Assembly: GCF_000023105.1 (NCBI RefSeq)
Contig: NC_012669.1
Location: 3,783,025 to 3,847,024 of the forward strand
Direction of reading: 5' to 3'
Length of the DNA stretch: 64,000 nucleotides
From: Beutenbergia cavernae DSM 12333
Lineage (GTDB): Bacteria; Actinomycetota; Actinomycetes; Actinomycetales; Beutenbergiaceae
Position 1 is the stretch's first letter; every line of letters starts with the position of its first letter. This document shows positions 51,683 to 59,324 of this stretch, one piece after another. The translations under genes were made by a program, and so were the position numbers. The notes below the pieces were generated by a model that had not been told where the DNA came from, made no database searches, and saw only the letters and a list, made by a program, of their open reading frames with translations.

Positions 51683-52225
51683 TCAGCCGAGCGCGCGCCG
51701 CGAGCTGATCACCCCGGTGTCGAACCCCGCGAGGTGCAGCCCGCCGTGGAAGCGGGCGTGCTCGATCTTCACGCACCTGTCCATGACCACCGTGAGCCCG
51801 GCGTCCTCGCCGCGCCGCGCGACGTCTTCATGCCACGAGCCGAGCTGCAACCACAGCGCCGGGGCGCCGACGGCGAGCGTCTCGTCGAGCACGGTCGGCA
51901 GGTCGTCGTGCCGTCGGAACACGTCGACGAGGTCGGGCACCACCGGCAGCGCCTCGAGCGAGGGATACACCGGCCGACCGAGGATCTCCTCGGCCCGCGG
52001 GTTGACGAAGTACACGTCGTACGGCGAGCTCGACAGCAGGTACGTCGCCACGAAGTAGCTCGCCCGGGCCGGGTTCGCCGAGGCGCCGACGATCGCGATG
52101 CTGCGGGTGCGCCGCAGGAGCGCAAGGCGTTCGGGCGCGCTCGGACCACGCCACGTCCGAGCGGGCGCTGCCGATGACGACGACGTGCCCACCTCGGCCG
52201 GCACCGCGCCGTTCGCGCCGCTCAT
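51683..52225 (-). CDS. CoA-binding (YccU-like) protein
   Basis: 180 residues. A Rossmann-like CoA-binding domain (about 34-160) has SIAIVGASANPARASYFVATYLLSS (the nucleotide loop), YFVNPRAEEILGRPVYPSLEALP and PALWLQLGSWHEDVARRGEDAGLTVVMDRCVKIEH. The ATG overlaps the stop of the sulfhydrylase gene (ATGA). Pairing with O-acetylhomoserine sulfhydrylase is common in actinobacteria. It probably binds a CoA derivative, but no enzyme activity can be read from sequence. Confidence 0.9.
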   Translation of the reverse strand: MSGANGAVPAEVGTSSSSAAPARTWRGPSAPERLALLRRTRSIAIVGASANPARASYFVATYLLSSSPYDVYFVNPRAEEILGRPVYPSLEALPVVPDLVDVFRRHDDLPTVLDETLAVGAPALWLQLGSWHEDVARRGEDAGLTVVMDRCVKIEHARFHGGLHLAGFDTGVISSRRALG

Positions 52226-53607
52226 GCGCGCACGCCGCTGGCCACGGAACCGACGGCGCTCCGGGCGGCGTCGAGAGCCTGATCGAGATCCCAGAGGATG
52301 TCCTCGGGGTCCTCGAGCCCGACGCTGATCCGCACGAGGTCCTCCCCCACGCCCCCGGCGACGAGCTGTCCGGGTGTGAGCTGCCGGTGCGTCGTCGACG
52401 CCGGGTGGATCACGAGCGTGCGAGCGTCGCCGACGTTCGCCAGGTGGCTCGCCAGCTGGAGGCTCTCGATGAATGTCGAGCCGAGCGCGCGCACGTCCGC
52501 TCCGTCCGGCGTCGCGAGCCCGAACGCGAACACCGCGCCGGGTCCGAGCGGGAGGTAGCGCGCGGCGCGCTCGTGATGCGGATGGGACGGCAGCCCCGCC
52601 CAGTTGACGTACGCGACGCGCGGGTCGGCGTCGAGCCACTCCGCCACGATCCGGGCGTTGGCCAGGTGCGCGTCCATCCGCTGCGGCAGCGTCTCCACGC
52701 CCTGCAGCAGCTGGAACGCCGCGAGCGGCGACAGCGCCGGTCCGATGTCCCGCAGCTGCTCCGAGCGCAGCTTCGTGAGGAACCCGTACTCGCCGAAGTT
52801 CTCCCACCAGCGCACGCCGCCGTAGGACGGCACCGGCTCGGTCATGTGCGGGAAGCGCCCGTTGCCCCAGTCGAACCGCCCGCTCTCGACGACGACGCCG
52901 CCGAGCGTCGTCCCGTGCCCGCCGAGGAACTTGGTGGCCGAGTGGACCACGATGTCGGCGCCGTGCTCGATCGGCCGCACGAGGTACGGCGTCGCGAGCG
53001 TCGCGTCCACCACGAGCGGCACCCCGGCGTCGTGCGCCACCGCCGCCAGCCCCGCGAGGTCCGCGACCTCGCCGGACGGGTTCGCCACGACCTCCGTGTA
53101 CACCGCCTTCGTCTCCGGTCGGATCGCCTCGGCGAACGCCGCCGGGTCCGTGCCGGGCACGAACGTGGTGTCGACGCCGAAACGTCGCAGCGTCACGTCG
53201 AGCTGCGTCACGGTGCCCCCGTAGAGCTGCGACGACGCGACGATGTGGTCGCCGGCTCCCGCGAGCGCCGCGAACACGAGGAACTCAGCGGACATGCCCG
53301 ACGCCGTCGCCACCGCCCCGATGCCGCCCTCGAGCGAGGCGATCCGCTCCTCGAGCGCGGCGACCGTCGGGTTCCCGATGCGCGAGTAGATGTTGCCGTA
53401 CTTCTGCAGCGCGAACAGGTTCGCGGCGTCGTCGGTGCCGTCGAACACGAACGACGTCGTCTGGTAGATCGGCACGGCACGCGCGCCGGTCGTGGCGTCG
53501 GGGATCCCACCGGCGTGCAGCGCGCGCGTCCGGAAGCCGAACGTCCGCTCGCGGGGCGGCGTCGGCGGCGCGGTCTCGGTGGCGGGCTCGTGGTCGGCCG
53601 ACGTCAT
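52222..53607 (-). CDS. metY: O-acetylhomoserine/O-acetylserine sulfhydrylase (PLP enzyme)
   Basis: 461 residues of the Cys/Met metabolism PLP family. [75 protein letters not shown] and [16 protein letters not shown] (PLP-binding Lys, about 219) are diagnostic of MetY. It makes homocysteine from O-acetylhomoserine and sulfide. The start overlaps the permease stop (ATGA), so it is coupled to the importer. Its position suggests that the imported compound feeds sulfur into methionine. Confidence 0.94.
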   Translation of the reverse strand: MTSADHEPATETAPPTPPRERTFGFRTRALHAGGIPDATTGARAVPIYQTTSFVFDGTDDAANLFALQKYGNIYSRIGNPTVAALEERIASLEGGIGAVATASGMSAEFLVFAALAGAGDHIVASSQLYGGTVTQLDVTLRRFGVDTTFVPGTDPAAFAEAIRPETKAVYTEVVANPSGEVADLAGLAAVAHDAGVPLVVDATLATPYLVRPIEHGADIVVHSATKFLGGHGTTLGGVVVESGRFDWGNGRFPHMTEPVPSYGGVRWWENFGEYGFLTKLRSEQLRDIGPALSPLAAFQLLQGVETLPQRMDAHLANARIVAEWLDADPRVAYVNWAGLPSHPHHERAARYLPLGPGAVFAFGLATPDGADVRALGSTFIESLQLASHLANVGDARTLVIHPASTTHRQLTPGQLVAGGVGEDLVRISVGLEDPEDILWDLDQALDAARSAVGSVASGVRA

Positions 53608-54518
53608 GTCGCGGCTCCTTCAGGGTCGGACCACCGGCGCAGCAGGTACCGCTCAGCGAGGCCGACGACGCCGTCCGTCGCCTTCCCGAGCACGGCCAGC
53701 AGCACGATGGCGAGGATCATGCGGTCGACGCGGCCGTTCTGGCCGGAGTCGAGCAGGAGGAAGCCGAGCCCCATCGAGGAGTTGAGGAGCTCGGCGGCGA
53801 CGAGGAACAGCCACGCCTGCGCCAGCGCGAGCCGCAGGCCCGACACGACCGCGGGGACGACGGCGGGCAGCTGCACGCGCGCGAGCAGGCGGGGGCCGCA
53901 CAGGCCGTACGCGCGGCCGGCCTCGACGAGGTGCGGGTCGACGTGGCGCAGCGCGCCGGCCACCGTCGTGTACACGGGGAAGAACGCCCCGATGGCGATG
54001 AGGATCACCTTGGAGTCCTCGTTGATGCCGATCCACAGCACGAGCAGCGGCACCCAGGCGAGCGACGGGACGGCGCGCGCCCCGGCGAGCGTGGGCGCGA
54101 AGAGAGCGGCGCTGAGACGCGAGAGGCCCACCACGGATCCGACGGCGAGGCCGAGGAGGCCGCCGATGGCGAACCCGATGAGCACGCGCTGGGTGGAGAT
54201 CGCCACGTACTGACCGAGCACACCGCGCTGCGCGAGGTCGACGGCGGCATCCCACACCGAGCCCGGCGAGGGCAGCTGGTAGGCCGGGACGACGCCGGTG
54301 GCCGTCACGAGCTGCCAGGCGGCGAGCAGGAGCAGCGGCACGATCAGGCCGACGGCGGTGCGCCACCAGCGCGAGCGCCGCGTCGTCGCGCGCCCGTGCG
54401 GGCGGCCGGGATCCGCCCCGTGGGGCACGCTCAGCGCCACGGCCGTGGCGACGTCACTCGTGGCGGTGGCCGTGCCGAGCGCGGTGTCGGACGGCGTCAC
54501 CGTGGGCATCTGTGTCAC
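53604..54518 (-). CDS. ABC transporter permease, SsuC/TauC type
   Basis: GTG 54518 with GGGG six bases upstream gives 304 residues; an ATG three codons later is a weaker alternative. The N-terminus (about 1-50) is unstructured. Six helices follow, with ARAVPSLAWVPLLVLWIGINEDSKVILIAIGAFFPVYTTVAGALRHVDPHLVEAGRAYG (the conserved SsuC-type EAA region) and SGLRLALAQAWLFLVAAELL. It carries nitrate, sulfonate or taurine-type substrates. The stop overlaps the start of metY. Confidence 0.9.
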   Translation of the reverse strand: MTQMPTVTPSDTALGTATATSDVATAVALSVPHGADPGRPHGRATTRRSRWWRTAVGLIVPLLLLAAWQLVTATGVVPAYQLPSPGSVWDAAVDLAQRGVLGQYVAISTQRVLIGFAIGGLLGLAVGSVVGLSRLSAALFAPTLAGARAVPSLAWVPLLVLWIGINEDSKVILIAIGAFFPVYTTVAGALRHVDPHLVEAGRAYGLCGPRLLARVQLPAVVPAVVSGLRLALAQAWLFLVAAELLNSSMGLGFLLLDSGQNGRVDRMILAIVLLAVLGKATDGVVGLAERYLLRRWSDPEGAAT

Positions 54519-54531
54519 GCGGCACCCCGGC

Positions 54532-55569
54532 TCATCCGCCGGCCCGCGCGGGGTCGGCACCCTCGGCGTACGTCGGCTCGAACAGCTCGTCGAGGGCCGT
54601 GTCGATGGCGTCCTGCGTCTGGACGTCGCCGGACTCCACGAAGATCGGCCCCACCACCTCGAGGACGGCGCGCTGCGTCTCGCCCGGCACGGGGTCGAGG
54701 TCCAGCACCGTGCGTTCCGTGATGACGGTCTCGGCGACCTCCGGGGCGATCCCGGCGACCTCGGCGAGGATCGCGACGACCTCGTCCGGGTTCTCCGCCG
54801 CCCAGACCCGCGCGCGCTCGTACGTGTCGACGACGAGCTGCGCCAGGTCCGGGCTGGTCTCGAGGAAGTCCTCGGTGGCGTTGAGGAAGCCGTACGTGTT
54901 GAAGTCGATGTTGCGGTAGACCAGCCGCGAGCCGGCCTCGGACTCGCTGGCGGCCATGAGCGGGTCGAGCCCGGACCAGGCGTCGACGGCGCCGGTCTCG
55001 AGCGCCGTCCGGCCGTCGGCGTGCTGGAGGTTCTGCACCTCCACCTCGTCGAGGCCGATGCCCGCCTCGTCGAGCGTCTGCAGCAGGAAGAAGTACGGGT
55101 CGGTGCCCTTCGTGGCGGCGATCGACGCGCCGCGCAGGTCCTCGACGCTCTGGATCGGCGAGTCCTCCGGCACCACGATCGCCGCCCACTCCGGCTGGGA
55201 GTAGAGGTCGATCGCCCGGATGGGCGACCCGTTGGCCCGGGCGAGCAGGGCGGCGGAGCCGGCGGTCGAGCCGACGTCGACGGCGCCGGCGCGCAGGGCC
55301 TCGTTCGCCTTGTTCGACCCGGCGGACTGCACCCAGGTGACCTCGACGTCGTCGCCCAGCGCCTCCTCGAGCCAGCCCTGGTCGCGGATCACCAGGCTCA
55401 GCGGGTTGTACGTGGCGAAGTCGAGCGTGAGCGTGCCGGCGCTCCACTCGGACTCCTCGGCGGCCGCCCCGGGGTCGGCGGCACCCCCTTCGCCGCTCAC
55501 GCAGCCGGCGAGCACGAGCGCGGCGACGGCGCCGAGTGCAGCGAGGGCGGCGGGGCGGAACGTTCTCAT
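54532..55569 (-). CDS. ABC substrate-binding lipoprotein, SsuA/TauA type
   Basis: 345 residues with the lipobox LVLAGC (Cys23). The mature protein (from about 40) has the periplasmic-binding fold of the SsuA/NMT1 group: LDFATYNPLSLVIRDQGWLEEAL, LRAGAVDVGSTAGSAALLARANGSPIRAI and GRTALETGAVDAWSGLDPLMAASE. It probably binds a sulfonate or related organosulfur compound, given metY downstream. It overlaps the ATPase gene (ATGA) and precedes the permease gene by 13 bases. Confidence 0.9.
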   Translation of the reverse strand: MRTFRPAALAALGAVAALVLAGCVSGEGGAADPGAAAEESEWSAGTLTLDFATYNPLSLVIRDQGWLEEALGDDVEVTWVQSAGSNKANEALRAGAVDVGSTAGSAALLARANGSPIRAIDLYSQPEWAAIVVPEDSPIQSVEDLRGASIAATKGTDPYFFLLQTLDEAGIGLDEVEVQNLQHADGRTALETGAVDAWSGLDPLMAASESEAGSRLVYRNIDFNTYGFLNATEDFLETSPDLAQLVVDTYERARVWAAENPDEVVAILAEVAGIAPEVAETVITERTVLDLDPVPGETQRAVLEVVGPIFVESGDVQTQDAIDTALDELFEPTYAEGADPARAGG

Positions 55570-56393
55570 CGGTTCTCCTGGGTCGGGGTGTGGTGGCTGT
55601 CGACGCCGAGCCGGGCGAGCAGGTCGACCCGGAGCTCGGCGAGGGTGGAGTCCGCGCGGTCACGGGGGCGTGGGGCACGGACGGGGACGACCGACCGCAC
55701 CGAGGCACCCGCGGGGGCTGCGCCGTCGAGCGCCCCGAGGAGCACCACGCGATCCGCGAGGTACAGGGCCTCCTCGACGTCGTGCGTGACGAGCAGGATC
55801 GTCGTGGGCTGGGCGGCGTGGACGTCGAGGAGGAGGTCCTGCATCCGCAGTCGCGTGAGGGCGTCGAGGGCGCCGAACGGCTCGTCGAGGAGGAGCACCC
55901 CGGGGTCCCGCGCGAGGGCGCGGGCGAGCGACGTCCGTTGCGCCATCCCGCCGGAGACCTGGCGCGGGCGCAGCGTCGCGGAGGCGTCCAGGTCGACGAG
56001 CGCGAGCAGCTCGGCGACCCGACGGCGGCCCGCCGCCCGGTCGATCCCGCGCGGCAGGCCCACGGCCACGTTCTGCTCGAGCGTGCGCCAGGGCAGGAGG
56101 CGCGGTTCCTGGAACGCGACGGCCGTGCGGGGGTCGTAGCCGCGCACCGGTGCGGCGTCGATGACGACGGCGCCGGCGTCGGGGCTGTCGAGGCCGCCCA
56201 CCTGGCGCAGGAGCGTGGACTTGCCGCAGCCCGAGGCGCCGAGGATCGCCACGATCTCGCCGGGGCCGACCTCGAGGTCGACGGCCGCGAGCACGGGGCG
56301 TGGCCCGGTGGGTGTCGCGAACGTGCGGCCGACGTCGCGGAGCCGCACGGGCAGCGCCGTGCCGCGCACGGGCGGGGCGGCGGTGAGGGCCAT
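55566..56393 (-). CDS. ABC transporter ATPase, SsuB/TauB type
   Basis: 275 residues from ATG 56393; the ribosome site is weak (AGAAGA). Walker A is GASGCGKST, the signature VSGGMAQRTSLARALARDP, and Walker B VLLLDEPFGALDALTR with the H-loop THDVEEALYLAD. This is the nitrate/sulfonate/bicarbonate subfamily. It leads the five-gene operon ATPase, binding protein, permease, metY, CoA-binding protein. A Pro/Arg-rich C-terminal tail (about 225-275) is longer than in SsuB. Confidence 0.9.
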   Translation of the reverse strand: MALTAAPPVRGTALPVRLRDVGRTFATPTGPRPVLAAVDLEVGPGEIVAILGASGCGKSTLLRQVGGLDSPDAGAVVIDAAPVRGYDPRTAVAFQEPRLLPWRTLEQNVAVGLPRGIDRAAGRRRVAELLALVDLDASATLRPRQVSGGMAQRTSLARALARDPGVLLLDEPFGALDALTRLRMQDLLLDVHAAQPTTILLVTHDVEEALYLADRVVLLGALDGAAPAGASVRSVVPVRAPRPRDRADSTLAELRVDLLARLGVDSHHTPTQENR

Positions 56394-56755
56394 GGGTCTT
56401 CTCGCGATCTCGTGGTGCGGCTGGTGCGGTCGTGGCACGGCGACGTCGCGCGCGCGGGGCGCTCGGTGCCGGCACGAGGATCGCGGGGCGCGCGAGGTCG
56501 GCGCGACCACCCCCTCGTTCGTCTCGCATCGCGAGACGCGACGTCCACGGGATGCGGCGGGCGCCGTCGTCGGCCGCGTGCGCATCCACCGAAGCTCGCA
56601 CTCCGCGTCGAACCTCGTACACCAGGGTGCGAGGTTCGACGCGGAGTGCGAGGTTCGGCGTGGCCGGCGCCGTCGTGCGACCGCGCGCGCCGCGACCTAC
56701 GGTGTCCTCAGCGGCGCCGGTCCAGCCCGGACCCGCGCCGGACGCGGAGGTCGAC
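56394..56755. other. 362-base gene-free region upstream of the sulfur operon
   Basis: No gene is seen on either strand. It carries the operon's regulatory DNA. The palindrome CGTCTCGC-ATC-GCGAGACG (56520-56538) lies 127 bases upstream of the ATPase start and could be an operator or an attenuator stem. I could not recognise the conserved core of a SAM riboswitch. The right part holds the long inverted repeat listed separately and the start region of the DUF3060 gene. Confidence 0.5.
56595..56652. repeat. 23-bp perfect inverted repeat with 12-base loop
   Basis: The arms 56595-56617 and 56630-56652 are exact reverse complements. They contain CGCACTCCGCGTCGAACC. The loop TACACCAGGGTG can pair in part. 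It lies between divergent transcripts (ATPase, minus; DUF3060 lipoprotein, plus), where no terminator is expected. This suggests a repeat element or a regulatory site. Confidence 0.7.
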
Positions 56756-57283
56756 ATGAGACGCGGCATCGCCCGTGCGGCCGGCGCGCTCCTCCTCGCC
56801 GGGGCGTTCGCGGCCGCGGCCGCCTGCGGCTCGGACGACGGCGACGACCCCGAGCCCGGCGGCGACGGGGACGCCGCGACGACCGGCGAGGCCGGCCCCA
56901 CCGAGACCCGGACCGTGACCGCCGACGAGGACGTCCGCGTGAGCGAGCCCGACGCCGAGGTGAGCTGCGAGGGCGGTGGGGACGTCGTCGTCGCCGCCGA
57001 CGACTCCGTGGTCACGATCACGGGGTCCTGCGAGGAGGTGAGCGTCGAGGCGACGCGGGCCACGGTCGTCATCGACGTCACTCGTGACCTCGACATCGAG
57101 GGCGACGAGAACCAGGTCACCGCCGGCGACGTGACCGACCTGGACGTGCCCGGGAGCAGCAACACGGTCACCGTGACGGGCGTGGCCGAGATCGACGTCG
57201 ACGGCGACCACAACGTCATCACCTACGGCGGGAACCCCACGGTCGAGGACGACGGGTCGGGGAACCTCATCGCCACCGGTTGA
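56756..57283 (+). CDS. DUF3060 secreted lipoprotein
   Basis: ATG 56756 with GGAGG five bases upstream gives 175 residues. The lipobox is AAAAC (Cys24), and an acidic Gly/Asp linker follows. The mature domain (about 55-175) has short parallel beta-strand repeats (VVVAADDSVVTITGSCEEVSVEATRATVVIDVTRDLDIEGDENQV; VPGSSNTVTVTGVAEIDVDGDHNVITYGG). These match the DUF3060 beta-solenoid seen in mycobacteria and relatives. Two Cys near 70-90 may form a disulfide. Function unknown. A hairpin follows the stop. Confidence 0.85.
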   Translation: MRRGIARAAGALLLAGAFAAAAACGSDDGDDPEPGGDGDAATTGEAGPTETRTVTADEDVRVSEPDAEVSCEGGGDVVVAADDSVVTITGSCEEVSVEATRATVVIDVTRDLDIEGDENQVTAGDVTDLDVPGSSNTVTVTGVAEIDVDGDHNVITYGGNPTVEDDGSGNLIATG

Positions 57284-57318
57284 CGTCACCCGCGACCGGC
57301 GGGGCCGGCGAACGCGGA

Positions 57319-57363
57319 ACTGGGGTCGATCCGGGAGCACATGGCTCCCGGATCGACCCCAGT
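57319..57363. terminator. Perfect 20-bp inverted repeat, same core as the hairpin at 3854
   Basis: The arms 57319-57338 and 57344-57363 are exact reverse complements around the loop ACATG. The core TGGGGTCGATCCGGGAGC differs by one base from that at 3854-3902. It lies between the DUF3060 stop and the minus-strand MFS stop and probably terminates both. Confidence 0.8.
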
Positions 57364-57374
57364 CCGTGGGTGCG

Positions 57375-58697
57375 TCAGCTCGCGGCGGGCTGCGTCTCGC
57401 GGCCGGCGCGGATCGCGGCCCGGCCGGACGGCGTCCGCACTGCCAGGGTCATCACGGCGATCGTGGCGACTCCCCCGATGACGAGGAGCGACTGCACGCT
57501 CATGACGTCGGCGAGCGGGCCGAACGCGCTCATCCCGATCGGGGCGGCGAGCGCCATCACGATGCCCACGTAGCTGAACACCCGGCCCTGCATCTCGGGG
57601 GCGACGGTCTCCTGCACGAGCGTCATGAACGGCGTCGAGAACAGCGGGACGCACAGGCCGAAGGCGAACATGAAGCCGTAGAAGATCCAGAGGTTGGGGC
57701 TCAGGCCGAGGGCGATGGTCGCGGCGGCGAACCCGAACGTCGAGACCAGGATGAGGCCGATCCGGCTGTGCTTCGCGAGCACCGTGGCCACGGCGACCCC
57801 GCCGAGGATCATCCCGACGCTGAACGCGACCTCCAGCACCGTGACCATCCAGACGTCGCTGCCGAACGTGCGCGCCACCATGAGCGGCGTGATGAACGAC
57901 GGCGCCCCGGTCAGCAACATCATGATCGCGAACACCCCCAGGAGCCACCGCACCACCGGGTTGTGCCGGACGTACCGCAGCCCGCCGACCAGGTCCTCGC
58001 GGTAGCTCGACGTCTTCTCCGCGACGGCGGTGAGCGTCGGCACGGCGACCCGGGCCAGGAGCGAGATGCCGATCGCGGCCGTCACGACGTCGAGGAAGAA
58101 GATCGGGACGATGCCGAACGCGCCGTAGACGCCGCCGGCCACCGCGGGAGCGAGGAGCGCCATCGCCGACTGGATCGTGGAGAAGGTGCCGTTGACCCGC
58201 ATCAGCTGATCCTCCGGCGCGATCTGCGGGATCATTGCCTGCACGGCCGGGGTCTGCACGCCCGCTCCGAGCGACCGCACAGCGACGGCCAGCAGGATGA
58301 TCCAGAGCTCCGTGACTCCGGTGAGCATGATGAGGGCGAGCGCCAGGGTGACGGTCGCGATGACGGCGTCGGCGGTCATCGCCAGCACGCGGCGGTTCAT
58401 CCGGTCGGCCAGCACGCCGCCGAAGATCGAGACGAGGCCCTGCGGGGCGAATGCGGCGATCGCGTAGAGGGCGACGGCGAAGCCGGAGCGGGTCTCGAGC
58501 GTGACGTACCACATGACCGCGTACTGGACGACCATCGAGCCGAACAACGAGGTCGTCTGGCCGACGAGGAACTTCGTGACGTTGCGGCTGAAGCCGCGGG
58601 TGCGGGGCTGGGTCTCGGGGGTCTCGACGCCGTCGGTGGCGTCGGCAGGGACTGTCTCGATCTCTGTCGCGTCAGTGGCGACGGCGGTGGCGGTCAT
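57375..58697 (-). CDS. MFS transporter (DHA3-like exporter)
   Basis: ATG 58697 (GGAG six bases upstream) gives 440 residues with about 12 helices. LVGQTTSLFGSMVVQYAVMWYVT, LVSIFGGVLADRMNRRVLAMTADAV (motif A) and GAPSFITPLMVARTFGSDVWMVTVLEVAFSVGMILGG are typical of the DHA3 (macrolide/enterobactin exporter-like) group. The first 35 residues are soluble and rich in Thr and Glu. The substrate is unknown; no regulator gene is next to it. The 313 bases upstream to the tRNA gene contain repeats and no other gene. Confidence 0.88.
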   Translation of the reverse strand: MTATAVATDATEIETVPADATDGVETPETQPRTRGFSRNVTKFLVGQTTSLFGSMVVQYAVMWYVTLETRSGFAVALYAIAAFAPQGLVSIFGGVLADRMNRRVLAMTADAVIATVTLALALIMLTGVTELWIILLAVAVRSLGAGVQTPAVQAMIPQIAPEDQLMRVNGTFSTIQSAMALLAPAVAGGVYGAFGIVPIFFLDVVTAAIGISLLARVAVPTLTAVAEKTSSYREDLVGGLRYVRHNPVVRWLLGVFAIMMLLTGAPSFITPLMVARTFGSDVWMVTVLEVAFSVGMILGGVAVATVLAKHSRIGLILVSTFGFAAATIALGLSPNLWIFYGFMFAFGLCVPLFSTPFMTLVQETVAPEMQGRVFSYVGIVMALAAPIGMSAFGPLADVMSVQSLLVIGGVATIAVMTLAVRTPSGRAAIRAGRETQPAAS

Positions 58698-59010
58698 GTC
58701 GAGCTCCAAAGTCTGGTGTCGGGTGCCTTCACCGATACGTCGAACGGCGTGGCGCCCGATCGACACGGACGGACGAGAAGTTTCTGGGGAGCCCCCGGAC
58801 GGCCGTCGAGGTGGCGCAGATGGTCGCCCGGGCTGCCCGCATACCGCCATCTGCGCCACCTCGCCGGGTCGACCACACGTCGACCTGGCGCGAACGGTCC
58901 CCTGAACGGACGACAGACCGCCATCTGCGCCAGCTCGGCGCCGGGATAGCGGCCGCAGCCGCGTAGCCTTGCGGGTGCACGACGGCGGGGCGTCACGTCC
59001 CGTCGTCGTC
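58698..59010. repeat. 313-base gene-free stretch with a 17-bp stem-loop and a third copy of one arm
   Basis: CGAGGTGGCGCAGATGG (58807-58823) and its exact complement (58847-58863) enclose a 23-base loop. The right arm with its flank (GCCATCTGCGCCACCTCG) recurs at 58920-58937 with one change (CAGCTCG). No gene is seen. The MFS gene's promoter and the tRNA promoter must both lie here, but I cannot place their boxes with confidence. Confidence 0.6.
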
Positions 59011-59083
59011 GGGCCTCTAGCTCAACTGGCAGAGCAACGGACTTTTAATCCGTGGGTTCAGGGTTCGAGCCCCTGGGGGCCCA
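59011..59083 (+). tRNA. tRNA-Lys (anticodon TTT)
   Basis: A complete 73-base cloverleaf. The acceptor arms GGGCCTC and GGGGCCC pair with one G-T. The D stem is GCTC/GAGC. The anticodon stem ACGGA/TCCGT holds the loop CTTTTAA (anticodon TTT, 59044-59046). The T stem CAGGG/CCCTG holds TTCGAGC. The discriminator base is A and CCA is not encoded. No tRNA gene flanks it. It is followed within a few bases by repeats. Confidence 0.96.
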
Positions 59084-59088
59084 CGCCC

Positions 59089-59166
59089 GAGCGAGACTCC
59101 GACAGCGAGGAACGAGCGCAGGAGGATCGCGACCGAGGGGAAGCGAGCGAGACTCCGACAGCGAGG
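59089..59166. repeat. 22-bp perfect direct repeat after the tRNA gene
   Basis: GAGCGAGACTCCGACAGCGAGG occurs at 59089-59110 and again exactly at 59145-59166; the text quoted in order is GAGCGAGACTCCGACAGCGA plus GG. The copies are 56 bases apart, immediately after tRNA-Lys. No integrase is nearby, so an attachment site is possible but unsupported. Confidence 0.7.
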
Positions 59167-59171
59167 CCTCG

Positions 59172-59241
59172 CCGAGTTCGTACCTCGGCGGCGAGCTCGC
59201 ACACCCGGGTGTGCGAGCTCGCCGCCGGGGTACGAGCTCGG
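59172..59241. repeat. 70-bp near-perfect palindrome (35-bp arms, no loop)
   Basis: The centre is CCC|GGG at 59206/59207. The inner 21 bp (59186-59206 with 59207-59227) is perfect. It extends to 59172 and 59241 with just two mismatches, both T opposite G, which would wobble in RNA. The core holds GCGAGCTCGC twice, itself a palindrome. It could end the tRNA transcript; on its own it would form a very stable hairpin or cruciform. Confidence 0.8.
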
Positions 59242-59324
59242 GCAGTCGTGCGTCGAGCGGCTCCGCGAGGGCTATGAGGTCGGGCGCTGGGCTCACCGAC
59301 CGGCGACGGTCCGCGACGAGCGAC

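Noticed and set aside
56394-56755. SAM riboswitch before the sulfur operon
   Set aside because: No conserved core of a known SAM riboswitch could be recognised, and only a small palindrome stands out.
59089-59166. Phage or island attachment site after tRNA-Lys
   Set aside because: The direct repeat does not copy the tRNA 3' end and no integrase or phage gene is nearby.
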